A program made the position numbers and the translations under genes. Below, piece by piece: positions 47,821 to 59,089 of a stretch of DNA of 64,000 nt (within the stretch, counting starts at the first letter, position 1; every line of letters begins with the position of its first letter). The notes beneath the pieces are model-generated. The model was given only the letters and a program-made list of their open reading frames with translations. It made no database searches and had not been told where the DNA came from. Origin of the DNA: Hydractinia symbiolongicarpus (taxonomy: Eukaryota > Cnidaria > Hydrozoa > Anthoathecata > Hydractiniidae); contig NC_079879.1 in NCBI RefSeq assembly GCF_029227915.1, forward strand, positions 5,704,001 to 5,768,000, given 5' to 3'.

Positions 47821-47845
47821 TGGACAATGCTCCCACTTCCGTAAT

Positions 47846-47990
47846 AACGAAAACAGGTAACGACTAGTCTCCGCAGAACCACCACAGAACAAGCAGCGAA
47901 CCACCAGTCTCCGTAGAACAACCAGAGAACCAGCAGCGAACCGGCAGTACTATGACAGAACGAGTAGTCTTGGTTGAGAACCACCAGAAA
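47846..47990. repeat. AGAACCACC repeat, left arm of the inverted pair around copia
   Basis: GTAATAACGAAAACAGGTAA followed by imperfect ~17-bp units (CAGAACCACC, AGTCTCCGTAGAAC, CAGCGAACC). The same sequence occurs as reverse complement at 54345-54460, so the copia element lies between two inverted copies. Confidence 0.8.
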
Positions 47991-48142
47991 ATGTTGATGA
48001 GAAAAAACAATAGTTGAAGGAATCATCAGAATAGCGATCGCTGTAAATGCTCCATGCCTTATAAAAAAAAAAAAAAAAAACCTGCAAAATTTCGGTAGAA
48101 TTTACTATCCCGCCCCTTATTTCTGGGAATATTGAGAATAAA

Positions 48143-48230
48143 TTAGTAGTATATGTCATTATGTTCATTATATCTTTTAGGTTTATATGTACGGCTTTAT
48201 GCCATAATTAAGAATAAAGATCTATTCACA
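48143..48230. repeat. Copia 5' LTR (short, probably eroded)
   Basis: GTCATTATGTTCATTATATC ... GATCTATTCACA matches the 3' LTR at 53733-53823, with TATATGTACGG versus TAGATGTATGG differences. The first ~20 bases diverge. Immediately after comes CTGGTAGCAGAGGC (from 48233), close to the usual copia primer-binding site TGGTATCAGAGC complementary to initiator tRNA-Met. Confidence 0.75.
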
Positions 48231-48297
48231 TTCTGGTAGCAGAGGCTAGTTAAGAAGATGGCAACTGAAACAATCATGATGGCACCAAAAGTATGGA

Positions 48298-49764
48298 TTG
48301 CCCCAATTTTCTGAAGATGGGGATTTTATGGGAAGTAGTTACAGAACTTCCAAAGAAGAAACAAGGACCAGTTGTTTATTTGAGTTTAAATTCAGAAGTA
48401 CGTCAGCCTTAACGAAAGAAGAATTGAATGAAGAAGATGGTTTAAATAAACTTGTTAATAAAATAAAAGAACTATATGGCATTACTGAAGATCAAGCAAT
48501 GTTCAATGCTTACGAAAAATTTGAGACCTTTCACCGTTCCAAGACAATGTCGATTGGTGATTATGTAAATGAATTTGAACAGCTGAATCAAAAACTTAAG
48601 AGTTTTAAAATTGAGTTACCAACTGCAGTTCTTGCATATCAACTACTAAAGAATGCACATGTACCGAAAGCTACACGTGAACTAACACGTGCTACGGTTC
48701 CTTCCCTCACATACGACTCTATGAAAAAACAGATGAAAGCCATTTATGATCAACGTGCTCAAAGTGAAAGTAGTAGAGACAGTAATGATATTGGTGTTGA
48801 GCAAGAAGTATTATATGGTCAAAAGTTTGACAGACGACGTTTTAACAATTGGAACACTCGTGGACGTGGCAGAGGTGGTAAATATTTCAGTGCTAAAAGA
48901 AGCCAGTACAACCCTAATGGTCCTGATGGACATCCATTGCAATGTCACCATTGCAAATCTATAATGCATTTCATGAATGACTGTACTGATAAGAATAAAG
49001 GAAGCAAAGGGCAGGATAAAGTACATGTGCAGTTTTTCGCAAAGGGTGTGGAACAATGCTTTATGGAGCAAGTTGTGTCTGAGTCTTTGAATTGTGCTTT
49101 ACTAAACTCAGGATGTTCATCGACAGTTTGTGGTAAAAATTGGCTTGACTGTTACATAGACACTATGCCAGAAGGGACAGCTTTAGCTGAAAGTAAGAGT
49201 AACAAGTCCTTTAAATTTGGGCCAGGTGGAAGCTTCCCCTCAGTTGAAAAAGTTAACATCCCTGTTAATATGGCTGGAATGCAAGCCCATATTCTTACTG
49301 ATGTTGTCGATTGTGAATTACCATTATTGTTATCAAAAAAGAGTCTGAAAGCAGCTAATAGCCAACTTGATTTTGTTAATGATAAAGTCACTATGTTTGG
49401 AAGAGACATTCCTTTACAACACACGTCAAATGGCCATTACTGTATACCTCTTACACCTAAGCAAGTTGCTGTTAACAAAACATCTCCGGGTGTAAATGCC
49501 ACCAGAGTTATATTCACAGTCAACGATCTCACTGTAAAATCACCTGAAGAAAAATGCAAAATAGCTACAAAGCTTCACAAACAGTTTGGACATCCCATAG
49601 ACAGCAGCAAACTGAAAACTCTTCTCCAAGATGAAAATGTTGAAGATAAAGAGTTATTTCAGCAAATTGACAATGTTACAAACTCTTGTGACACATGCAG
49701 TAGATATATGAAGGCTCGATCAAGGGCCAATTGTCTCACTACCAATGGCCTCAGATGTCAATGA
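48298..49764 (+). pseudogene. Copia gag, protease and start of integrase (488-codon frame)
   Basis: Residues ~20-170 are a copia-type gag (LNKLVNKIKELYGITED, FNAYEKFETFHRSKTMSIGD). A basic RGRGRGGKYF tract precedes the zinc knuckle CHHCKSIMHFMNDC (C-X2-C-X4-H-X4-C, ~216-229). The protease active site reads LLNSGCSSTV (~269), where the catalytic Asp of D-S/T-G is replaced by Asn. The integrase HHCC zinc segment follows (KLHKQFGHP ~425; SCDTCSRY ~463). The stretch upstream of the first ATG (48258-48297) continues the element in other frames, so the original start is lost. Confidence 0.88.
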
Positions 49765-49981
49765 ATGCCTTGCCATGGACCTAAAATTCCTGACAGTTAA
49801 TCATAAAAAGTTAACCATACTTCATATGATTGATGTGTTCTGTAGATACAGTGCATCAACAATTATCAAATCCAAGAATAAGGAAATTATCGTAGACACA
49901 ATTCTCAAGCACTGGGTTGCTATTTTTGGCACACCAAACTCGATTTTTTCAGACAACGGAGGGGAGTTCAACAATGAGCTC
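49745..49981 (+). pseudogene. Copia integrase core, first half
   Basis: After a frameshift from the gag frame this carries the first catalytic Asp region (CLAMDLKFL), the conserved IDVFCRYSA segment and the second Asp (FSDNGGEFN). The frame runs into the inserted element at 49982 and ends soon after; residues beyond are insert-derived. Confidence 0.85.
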
Positions 49982-51097
49982 TTAAAAGGGCACTCCAGTG
50001 AAAAAAAATATTTGAAAAAAATGTTATTTTAAGAAGACAATACATAAATATGTCAGAATAAACCTTTTACAATCGTTAAAAATCTTTATTTATACCTTAA
50101 TGGGGTCTGTAAACATCTTCAATTTTAAATAAATTTGCAAGGTTGCGTAAAGTTGAGAGGACTAGGTCCGAATAAATAGGCATACGTCACATCGTGCAGA
50201 CAGTCCGTGAGCTCAGCAGCACACCTTCTAAAAGTTTGTTTACTTAGTGTTTACATTGTTCGTTGATAAAACGTCTTGTAATAATGACGAAGATTTTAAC
50301 TTAGAAAACATAGAATAGGATAATTAGGATAAACATAGAATAGGATAATCTCTTCATGAAAAAGACTTTACAAAGCTACAGCCACACGACTTCGAACCTC
50401 TTGTGTCTCACAAGGGAGAAATTAATAATGATGCAAAGTGATGAGGTGTCTTCTACTAACTCAAAATAACGTTCTGAGCAAAATATTTTTTAAAGAAATA
50501 GAAAATATATTTAATTGGCTTTTTTTTAACATTCTTTTCATCACAAAAACTTTATCATTTGTTTCAGTAAAAAAACTTTCTTACTTTACAAGCCAATTTT
50601 TTTATTTCACAATTCAGCAATATTTTTCATCCGCACGTGCTTTTTTGCACACAAATGCAAACAAATTTTATGTAACGTTGAAATTTTCACCATGATGGAG
50701 GACCATTCAAATGCGTGATCGAAAGATCGAATAATGTTCGGGTCGTGATAAGTTGGTAAAACATGAGTATTAATATTGTACAAATAAAAATCATTCTTAT
50801 GATTATGGTAGGTCATAAATGCGTTGCAGAAGCTACTGACTTATAAGTAGTTGTTTTGACAAAGCTGTTTTAGAAACTGCATTATCAGCATCACATGCAG
50901 ACTTAAACATTACAAAGATTGAAGAAAATGAGTACATTTACCCCCTGAAAATATTCGGCATGTCCTTCCATAAAAAAAGCTTCTTTTTTGAAAAACAAAG
51001 AATAGAAACTTGATCGCTACGAAAGATGTGTAACTACTTTCTGAGTACGTATATAGCAAAAAAGAAAAAAGTGATTTTTACTGGAGTTCCCCTTTAA
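49982..51097. mobile_element. 1.1-kb TTAA-flanked (piggyBac-like) non-autonomous element inside copia
   Basis: TTAA at 49982-49985 and again at 51094-51097 are the target duplication. The ends are inverted repeats, AAGGGCACTCCAGTGAAAAA on the left and, in reverse complement, AGGGGAACTCCAGTAAAAAT on the right. TTAA targeting is characteristic of piggyBac-type transposons. The interior has no transposase; short frames (for example 50438-50695) are AT-rich noise. With the element and one TTAA removed, the integrase frame continues without a stop across the junction. Confidence 0.85.
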
Positions 51098-51455
51098 GAG
51101 ATGTAGCAGAACTGTTAAACACAAGAGTGTATACAACAGCAGCAGAAGCTCCATGGTCAAATGGTGTATGTGAGCATCATAATTTCATCCTGGAAAATAT
51201 GATTATGAAAATTGTTGACAACACTAGTTGTTCTGTTGAAAATGCACTTACATGAGCCAATTGTGCCAAGAATGCGTTGCATAATAACCGTGGATTCAGT
51301 CTCAATCAGCTTGTATTTGGACGCAATCCAAATCTCCCATCTGTGCTTACAGCCAAGCCTCCTGTTCTTCAAACAGTTACACCCAGTCAATTAATTGCGA
51401 ATCATCTGAATGCCCTGCATGTTGCTCGCAAAGCATTCATTGAAAGTGAATCTTA
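51098..51455 (+). pseudogene. Copia integrase core, second half
   Basis: From the insertion point the frame continues with AAEAPWSNGVCEHHN, which contains the third catalytic residue (Glu) of the D,D,E triad. The conserved FSLNQLVFGRNPNLPSVL follows. A TGA at about 51252 and a TAA at about 51454 break it. Confidence 0.8.
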
Positions 51456-51568
51456 AAACAGCACTCAGTCATCAAACACGGACATCTACCAGCAAAGATT
51501 TTTATAATGGTGAATTGGTATACATAAGCGACGTGGAGAGAAAGAGTGGAGAGGACCTCGTGTAGTCC

Positions 51569-52459
51569 TTGGCATTGATGGAAAACAGGTCCTTGTTAAA
51601 CATGGAGGAACTTACGTTCGAGTGTCACTTGCAATCAGTGAAGGGACACCGTAGTTGTCAGGAAAGCACAAGTGGAAACCCTCAAGTGAAGAAAACTACA
51701 ACCAAAGAAGAAGATTGCTTTGATGAGATTTCAAACAGCGTAGCGAATGGGTTGCTTGAAAGCGTAAACGATTTTGATATCAACACATCGTCAGAAGTTG
51801 TACTTGATGACATTCCTAGTGATCATGCCGTAAATACAAATGAGATCCCTGCTATTTCCCATGCTCAGGTTGAAACAACACATCAATCAAGCATTGAGCA
51901 AGAAGTTTCTAACACACCTCGCAATGAACAGTCATTGACAGTGACCCTTCCAAAAGTCAGGGAGAGGGTTAGGTTTATTGATCCTGATACTAATAAACTT
52001 GCTGAATTTATGGTTGTTAGTCATGCTGGTAAAGTAGGAAAATCTGGAGTTGGAGCATATAAGAATTGGTTGAATGTCAAAGATGTTAAAACCAAAGCCA
52101 TGAAATCAATTGACTTTGAAAACATTTTGGATTGGGAAAAGGTAAACACAGAGTCAGTATATAATGTAGAAACGTCATGTGATGTTAGTGAAGCTCAACA
52201 TAGAGAATTAACTAAATGGCGTGATTACAATGTTTATGATGAAGTTGAAGACAAAGGGCAAGACATAACCACAACCCACTGGGCGATATCTGAGAAAAGT
52301 CATGATGGTAAAACAGAAATTAAAGCACGATTAGTGGCACAAGGTTTTGAGGAGGACACTATTGGTATACGAACAGACTCGCCAACTGTAAACAAGGAAA
52401 ACTTTCGTCTTGTGTGTAATATTGGTGCAACCCATGGATGGAAAATTTTACAGTCTTGA
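51569..52459 (+). pseudogene. Copia integrase tail and start of reverse transcriptase
   Basis: A 296-codon frame. The first ~200 residues are the variable, acidic linker. The RT begins at SEAQHRELTKWRDYNVYDEV, followed by the copia RT motif IKARLVAQGFEED and the region SPTVNKENFRLVCNIGATHG. The frame stops at 52457; the RT continues in another frame from about 52455 (LDIKAGFLQG). Confidence 0.88.
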
Positions 52460-52820
52460 TATTAAAGCTGGGTTTCTTCAAGGTGCCAAGATTGATAGAG
52501 TCTAACATCTTCTTCCACCACCAGAAGCTAACACAGACAAGTTGTGCAAACTAAAAACACCTGTTTATGGCTTGTGCGACGCTTCACGCGCTTGGTATGA
52601 GACATTATCTAACGAATTCGATAAAGTTGGAGCTACAAGAAGCATTTATGACAATGCATTATTTTTCTGGAGAAAAGAAACTCTCAAAGGTGTAATTTGC
52701 TGTCATGTTGACGATTGCTTCTTCGTTGGAAGTGATTTGTTTCATGACACTATCATTGCACATTTACGTAAGACATTCTCACTTAGTAAAGAGAATTCAA
52801 AGTCGTTTAACTGGGATTAG
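52455..52820 (+). pseudogene. Copia reverse transcriptase catalytic part
   Basis: LDIKAGFLQG is followed by a TAA near 52503, then TPVYGLCDASRAWYETL and the catalytic CCHVDDCFFVG (VDD in place of YVDD). The frame is lost at 52820. Confidence 0.88.
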
Positions 52821-52829
52821 AAATTGAAC

Positions 52830-53602
52830 AAGAGTGTGGTGCAGTAATTATTCATCAGCATAATTACATTAGTAACATTTCACCAATTAATTTGACCAAT
52901 AGTACGTCTACAATTCCACTTACAAAATATGAAGCACGTCAAATTCAATGGGCAGCAAAACAAACTAGACCTGATGCTGCTTACGTTGCCTGTGATTTAA
53001 GCACTCGCATAAGACATGGAACAGTTGCTGATGCTCGTAGAGCTAACAAGCAGCTGAAACATCTGCAGCAAACTGAAGTAAAGATTGTTATTTCAAACAC
53101 TGGAGATGTTAAAGCATCATTGCTCATACTTTTCAGTGATGCATCACATGGAAATTTAATTAATGGCGGCTCACAAGGTGGATTTGTTCTGCTACTGCAT
53201 GGTGAAAGCAAAATTCTGCCAATTATTTGGAGATCTCACAAGTTAAAATGGGCTGTTAAAAGCGCCATGGGTGCGGAAACCATGGCTCTCTTAGAAGGTG
53301 CGGAACATGCTATGTTGATCAGATCCCTAATTAAAGAGATTTTTTCAGTTGATATACCAATTATCTGTATATCAGAAACTAAGTCACTTGCGGAAGCAGT
53401 CAAAAATACCAACGTCATAGAAGATAAACGATTGTATATTGATATTTGTGCACTTCGTGAGATGGTCGAAAAAGGAGAAATGAGGGAACTCATTCTTACG
53501 AAATCAAGTGATCAGATTGCTGACTGTCTTACGAAAGGCACTGCTTCAGCTGAAAACCTGCTACGTATACTATCCGGTAGAGAACAGTTGAAATACCGTT
53601 AA
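52830..53602 (+). pseudogene. Copia connection and RNase H domain
   Basis: TRPDAAYVACDLSTRI precedes the RNase H: ILFSDASHGN (catalytic Asp), SAMGAETMALLEGAEHAM (Glu), VIEDKRLYIDICALREM, and the conserved end SDQIADCLTKGTASAENLL. It ends at TAA 53600-53602, 130 bp before the 3' LTR. This is the best-preserved part of the element. Confidence 0.88.
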
Positions 53603-53732
53603 GTTTTGGTTAATTAAAACAAATATAACAGTATGCCAAATGACACTTTAAAAGCATTCTTACATTGTGTTCCTGCGTCTTGCAGTTTCTTTTCTTGAAC
53701 ATACTTTATGATTTTGTTTTATTGAGAGAGAA

Positions 53733-53823
53733 TGTAGTGGCAAGATTGTCATTATGTTCATTATATCTTTTAGGTTTAGATGTATGGCTTTATGCTATAA
53801 TAAAGAATACAGATCTATTCGCA
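53733..53823. repeat. Copia 3' LTR (91 bp)
   Basis: Preceded by a purine-rich primer TTGAGAGAGAA, the LTR begins TGTAGTGGCAAG and ends GATCTATTCGCA, matching the 5' copy over most of its length. About 90 bp is very short for copia. Confidence 0.8.
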
Positions 53824-54344
53824 GTATACACTATATTAGTGAAATATTATCCAAATTATACCGTTCTGGGATTAAAAAATCAAGACTCATTCTGTTTCCT
53901 TGCAATTTACTCTTCAACGCAATAAATAACAAACCAACATTTCAATCTTTTTCAGTAATTTCAATCAGGAATGCTAATGATTACCATGATAACAACAATA
54001 GCTAGAACATAGAACTCGGTAATACGACGACCATCTTTTTTTAACGAGCGTCTAAAATACATATGTTACCTCCAGCAAAACAACACTTTTCTTGCTGATT
54101 CAAATCGTGAATTTTTATGAAATGAATAACAAAAGATCGACTTTTTGTATTGTGATTATTTTTTTTTACGTAGAATGAAGTTTATAACACTTTGAGAGTC
54201 ATTTTTAAAATTCACCTGCACGAGGACCGTTAGTTTGTGTACGAGGGACACGAAATAGCCAGTGGAAAGTAGGGTCTTCGACTGTTATGTATTTAATTAG
54301 CTTCGTTGCGCTCACTTTGGTGTGGAAGTTTAATAATGGAACTA

Positions 54345-54460
54345 TTTATTCATTGGTGGTTCTGTGATGATACTGCTGGTTCGCTGTTGGTTTTCTGGTC
54401 GTTCTACAGGGACTGCTGGTTCTGTGGAGACTGGTAGTTACCTGTTTTAGTTATTACATC
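54345..54460. repeat. AGAACCACC repeat, right arm of the inverted pair around copia
   Basis: Reverse complement of the 47846-47990 sequence: GGTGGTTCTGTGATGATACT, CTGCTGGTTCGCTGTTGG, GGAGACTGGTAGTTACCTG, ending TTTTAGTTATTAC. Confidence 0.8.
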
Positions 54461-54469
54461 CCACTTCAA

Positions 54470-55015
54470 CTAATTTACAAACCTTTGTTCAACCGATTTG
54501 GAGAGGTGAACGCAAAATGCCCTTTCTCGAAACGAAAAAAAACAGGTCATGGTCCTGGACGCGAGATGAAGAGGGATTGCGAGGATGATGTTGAAGGAAG
54601 CAATGAGGCACTATGCATGTACTGTAAAAGGTCATCTATGCATTAACCAACGTGCTGGATCACTAGCCATGTGCAAGCAATGGAGTTGGTCAAATGCGTA
54701 GACAGAAAAAAAACTTATATTGATTGGCAAACTAAGTTACAAAGTGTTGTAATACATCGAAAAATACACAAGGCTAAAAGAGCATTAAGCATAGGAGAAG
54801 AAGCAGGTCAAAGTTAACATACTAGCACTTCTTAATTATTTCCACGTCCCTTTTGGGCACAGGATGGGTAGGCGGAATAAAGGGAAAAAAGTGCGCAAAG
54901 CATCAACATTGCCATTACAGCAAAACCGAAAGGAGAATGGCAGCTGAAGTTGTGTCAGTAACAGTTGAGGGCAATATTTGTGTTCTTGTGGCCGAAATAC
55001 AATCAGAGTTTCCTA
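54470..55015. other. Sequence without a recognised feature
   Basis: Less AT-rich than its surroundings in places (54840-54960), but no frame longer than noise and no repeat partner seen. Confidence 0.3.
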
Positions 55016-55021
55016 ATTGAG

Positions 55022-55357
55022 CCCTAAGGGGCCTTCAAAAATTTTTTGGGGCCCTGTTAGCGGGATATTGGCGCTAAGGGAGGGAGGGGGGTTCAAGTTT
55101 GAAAAAAGAATCCGCGAACGATTGAGAAATTTCAAAAATTTGTTTGTGGCCTGAAAATTCTTCGTTCGCGAGCATAATGTCTCATGTCATCAATTCCGAT
55201 AACTTTTATCTACAAAACACGCCCCTGAGCCTTCTAAGATTTATCCAAATGTATGTATTTCACGGACAGAAATCTGCTAAAAGAGGGGGGAGGGGGTCCA
55301 AATCTTAGCGGCGATATCCCGCTAACGAGGACCAAAAAATTTTTTGAAGGCCCCTAA
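55022..55357. mobile_element. MITE-like element with ~55-bp inverted ends
   Basis: The left end, CTAAGGGGCCTTCAAAAATT, then TTTTGGGGCCCTGTTAGCGG and GATATTGGCGCTAAG, matches the reverse complement of the right end at ~55303-55357 (ATTAGGGGCCTTCAAAAAAT, TTGTTAGCGGGATATCG-like) with a few changes. G-rich tracts (GGGAGGGAGGGGGG at 55077 and AGAGGGGGGAGGGGG at 55281) lie just inside both ends. No coding sequence. Confidence 0.8.
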
Positions 55358-55984
55358 TTTTGTCTCTAGGGAATTGCACTGGATTGCTTTTAAATCCAAC
55401 TTTATCAAAATTTAAGGTTACAGACTTAGCTTTACTCTTTCTCGCAGCCAAAGTTTTGTTTTAAAGGAACATTTTTAGCTTTTTGCGGAGAGAAGCGGAG
55501 CCTATTTCCTCATTATATAAGCCAAATATAAAGGAAATGTAAGTACGGTGGAGAGTATATAGGATTTCGTCCCTATACATCCAAATTATCATGGTTACTA
55601 TGGAAATATTAAAATTTCGTCCAAAGGATCACAGTAATCCAGCAATTTAATATGGTCATTCTCTAGTACATTTTTTAGTAAGCGAGACAATATGTTTTAG
55701 CACGGCGATGGAGTTTTTGTTGTTTTTTAACCAAGCGTAAATAGTGCTGTTTCCAGTTGAGATTAAGTTTGCTTACAATTTTTAGTCACGTGATACACAT
55801 ATTAATTTCACTAATATCACATGACTTTTTTCTCGGACACATAGCGCCTCAAACTCAAACTTTCGTTCATCTAAGCTATATCGCAGCTGACGGAAGGGCT
55901 TGTTCAAGAAAACGAAGAAAGGGTATGTTTTTAGCTAGCTAGTATATCACTATTCCTTTACATGTAATGAACTCTTTCTTATTC

Positions 55985-56190
55985 TCACTCACACTTAAGG
56001 CTAGCTAGCATAAAACTACTGACTGAGCTGGCTGGCATAAAATAGAGCAATAGAACAAACATATAACATATACAGCTAGCATAAAACTGGCTACAGAGCT
56101 AGCATAAATTTAACTACTTAGCTGGCATAAAATTAGCTAATTAGGCTAGCATAAAATTATCTACATAGCTAGCATAGAAAAATTCTTTTG
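55985..56190. repeat. Degenerate GCTAGCATAAAA minisatellite
   Basis: About eight units of roughly 20-30 bp with the core AGCTAGCATAAAAYTA followed by GCTACATAG. Irregular spacing and substitutions make the period variable. Confidence 0.75.
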
Positions 56191-56199
56191 GACAGATTT

Positions 56200-57770
56200 T
56201 CAATGAGATAGGCCACCTAGCTTATACTTATGACACAGTATATAAGTGATATAATTCTACTCTGATTAGGAATGTCCCATTACATAGCTTGTTCTAGCGA
56301 CAATCCACAATGGTCCAATTTTAGACCAAAGTTCAAGGGCAAAAAATGTTTAGCGAAATCAGCAAAAGTACATACCTATATATAATTCTACAGATACTTC
56401 CCTTCCCACTTACGAGGTCAAGTTGGGTATTTTATAACATTGAATTTTATAGAGGGGGTGAGAGCCATATGTTCAGCTAGATATTTTGCAGATAGTAAAT
56501 GTTTATATACAGGTATGTCACGTGTAATTGTTTACGTTGCTTAGCCACAAATTGGCAGTTCTTAACATTAAGGGGGAATAGAGAGCTATATTTTCGTGGA
56601 CGGTTGTAGCTAGCTATATATATATTGTACACACGTCAGGAAATAAACTTTTTTAACCCTGCCGCTGAGCATACATCAGTGCGGCTTAAGTTGCAGAAGC
56701 GAAAATTATTTCAATATATATATATAAATAGATAGATAGATGTAGATGTAGATAGATATCTCGTTCAATCGTCAACATGTATTGAAAATCTCCAAGTGTA
56801 TTCATTATTTTTTACCTAATTTCACGATATGTATACAAATAATGTCCCAATAATTTCTGTTTTTGTAACTTGACCCGATCCTTACACATGTGGCTCTAAT
56901 GATGTTTTTGTTCAGTCTGGAATAAGAGATTTTTATCCTACTGTCATAAAAACTTGTTTGCAAACAAAACATATACTGCTATTTGATTTTTAGCTGCACA
57001 GGCTAACAACAGGCTGTTTCCGCTGTGTTTTTTTAAACCGAAGTTGCAGTAAAGGTTTTTTTAAAAATGTATTACGGCTGTTCGATTTTATGATTAATTT
57101 TTGATCTAGCACAAACTTTTCCCATAAAATATTGCAGGATTCTTTAGGAGCATAAAAACAGGTTTTAAGCAGTGTTTTTATTTTTAAATGTTACAAAAAC
57201 TTTTCCGCAAAATAAAAGTGCTGCATGATTGTTTTAGCTGTGTAGGATAACAACAGGGTGTTTACTGTCTGTTTATTTGAACCAAAGTTTTTCGGATGTG
57301 CCCCACAGTATATTTGTACTAATCACTCAGCCTAGTGTTAACGACAAGCTATTACCTGTGTTTCTATTTAACAGAAGTTGTGCTAAAGTTTTTTTGAAAG
57401 GGTTTGTTTACCTATACTAATGGCGTACCACAGATTAAAGTACATATATATTTTACGTTTTACCGGGAACATTTTGTGAAACAGTTTTCGCTATGACATG
57501 GCACAATATGTAAATTGTGTTTCTATTCAAGCTAAAGTTGAAGGAAATATATATTTTGTGAATCTGAAAAATATAATTACACACCCGACACACCTTAAAT
57601 GTTGTGTGTTTCACTCGATTTATGATTGTGTGGTACAGTTTAAAATTTGTATTAATTGTTCCATAAAGCGTTTAACACCAGGTAACACAGTTAATTGTGG
57701 CTTAACCAGCGTAAATTCCTAAGTGTATATAATACTCACCTGTAAAGTTTTGTATATATATTTATGTTTA
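56200..57770. other. Gene-poor sequence with small microsatellites
   Basis: (AT)n and (GATA)/(GATGTA) runs lie at 56714-56760. The 74-aa frame at 57498-57722 has no known domain. Several ~250-bp similar blocks (GCTGTTTCCGCTGTG / GGTGTTTACTGTCTG; CTGCACAGGCTAACAACAGG / CTGTGTAGGATAACAACAGG) at 56990 and 57235 suggest an old duplication. Confidence 0.35.
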
Positions 57771-57771
57771 T

Positions 57772-57840
57772 GCCCTGCTGGTCTAATGGCTATGACACTC
57801 ATGCAAATGAGAGATCCAGGTTCAAATCCTGGACAGGGCT
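57772..57840 (+). tRNA. tRNA-like sequence, probably a pseudogene or SINE head
   Basis: The acceptor arms GCCCTGC/ACAGGGC pair at six of seven positions. The D arm GTC..GAC contains A-box TGGTCTAATGG. The T arm CCAGG-TTCAAAT-CCTGG is perfect and gives a B box. The anticodon arm is irregular (CTCA-TGCAAA-TGAG, a 6-nt loop), as if one base were lost, so an anticodon cannot be assigned with confidence (GCA, Cys, is nearest). No CCA is encoded, as expected in eukaryotes. Confidence 0.45.
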
Positions 57841-58124
57841 AGGAAAACATAATTATCTTGCACCTACAACAACCAGGTTTTCATATAATAGGTAATCTTT
57901 AAGTAAGACTTCTCTGATTATTTCTATATCTTGACTTTTTAATGTTGTTGTCATTGGAACCAAGTTAATCTCAGATTTATCAAAAAATGATATGTCGTTA
58001 TGACCGATTGTTTAAATACTTGTAATGGCTATGATTCACTGTATATTGACCTGAGATAAATTTGATAATATTGAGTATACGCAATCTTTGAGTTGTAAGG
58101 TGGAGATTTTCTATTAAAGTCATG

Positions 58125-58335
58125 CACCCCTGCCTTGCCGTTCCATTGCCTTGCCAGCACTGACCGTGCCTTTCTTTGCCTACCCTTCCTATGCCTTTTC
58201 TGGTGCCTGCCTACTATGTCCTTGCCTGTGGCTCCCATGCCTTGCCTACCCCTGCCTTCCTGATTCCTCTTCCTATTTCCTTGCCTGCCTTTGCCCTTTC
58301 CTTGCCGTGCTTAATGCCTTTGCCTTGGCAACCTC
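58125..58335. repeat. CCTTGCC-rich degenerate minisatellite
   Basis: A pyrimidine-rich run of imperfect TGCCTTGCC / TGCCTACCC units. Overlapping open frames on both strands here are by-products of the low complexity. Confidence 0.75.
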
Positions 58336-58969
58336 TCCGCAACACTTTCTATATTGATTTGTTGTAGTTGTCAGAGGGATTTTCTCCTCCTGGAGGTCAA
58401 AGTTATTGCACATGCTCCAAGGTCTGACAAATGGCTTTGTATTTTACAGGGCAGGATCAAAACCAGTCAGTAGCCATTTTATTACCTGGATTCTATTCTC
58501 GTCTTAGCAATAATCAAATTTTGCACATGATAGAATACCAATGACAAATTTCCCTCCACAACTACTTAAATTAGAATATACAGTTCGAATTTCGAAGGAA
58601 AAAAAAACATTCGAAATTACATAAGAAACGAACCAACCAAATAAGGGTATTTGTTTCATTTATTTTAAACGGACTTACCCTTCCAAACATTCCAAGTCAG
58701 CGCATCGTCTGATTCAAATGTCTTTTCGCATGTTACGCAGAAGCAAATTGTATATTCAGCAGTGGCTTTTACTTTTACTTTTTGCTCATGAGCAATCAGA
58801 GCTCTTGCAGTATTGAAGTTTGTACAAATTTTTTTGCATAGGGTCCTACTCGCATCTTTTAACTGGCCTTAGGGCTGTTTTGAGAGGTCCCCTGCTGGTT
58901 GTGATAGTTTGTTAATACTTCCTTGTATTTATTCAGTTCAATTTTTGTAAACTTTCATTCCCAGAAAAG

Positions 58970-59000
58970 ATTATCTGTATCTGTATCTATATCTGTATCT
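58970..59000. repeat. (TATCTG)n microsatellite
   Basis: Five imperfect hexamers ATCTGTATCTGTATCTATAT and so on. Confidence 0.8.
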
Positions 59001-59089
59001 GCAGCCAACGTTCCATGTGATATGTGAACCAGCACACAGCCCACGCTGGGAAGAAAAAATACCCAGAATGCTTTGCGCAACCGTCAAAG

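Larger units (their letters stand above)
48143..53823 (+). mobile_element. Degenerate Ty1/copia retrotransposon
   Basis: Order: LTR, tRNA-Met primer site, gag, protease, integrase, reverse transcriptase, RNase H, purine-rich GAGAGAG, LTR. This is the copia order (integrase before RT). LTRs are only ~90 bp. The coding region is broken by stops and frameshifts (near 48295, 49764, 51240, 51455, 52457, 52503, 52820) and by a 1.1-kb insertion in the integrase (49982-51097). No matching target-site duplication is clear. It is an inactive copy. Confidence 0.92.

Noticed and set aside
48001-48060. Hammerhead-ribozyme-like CTGATGA on the minus strand
   Set aside because: No GAAA box or compatible stems follow it.
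57772-57840. Functional tRNA-Cys gene
   Set aside because: The anticodon arm lacks a normal 5-bp stem with a 7-nt loop; kept only as tRNA-like.
58029-58357. Overlapping frames in the CCTTGCC tract
   Set aside because: Low-complexity repeat open on both strands.
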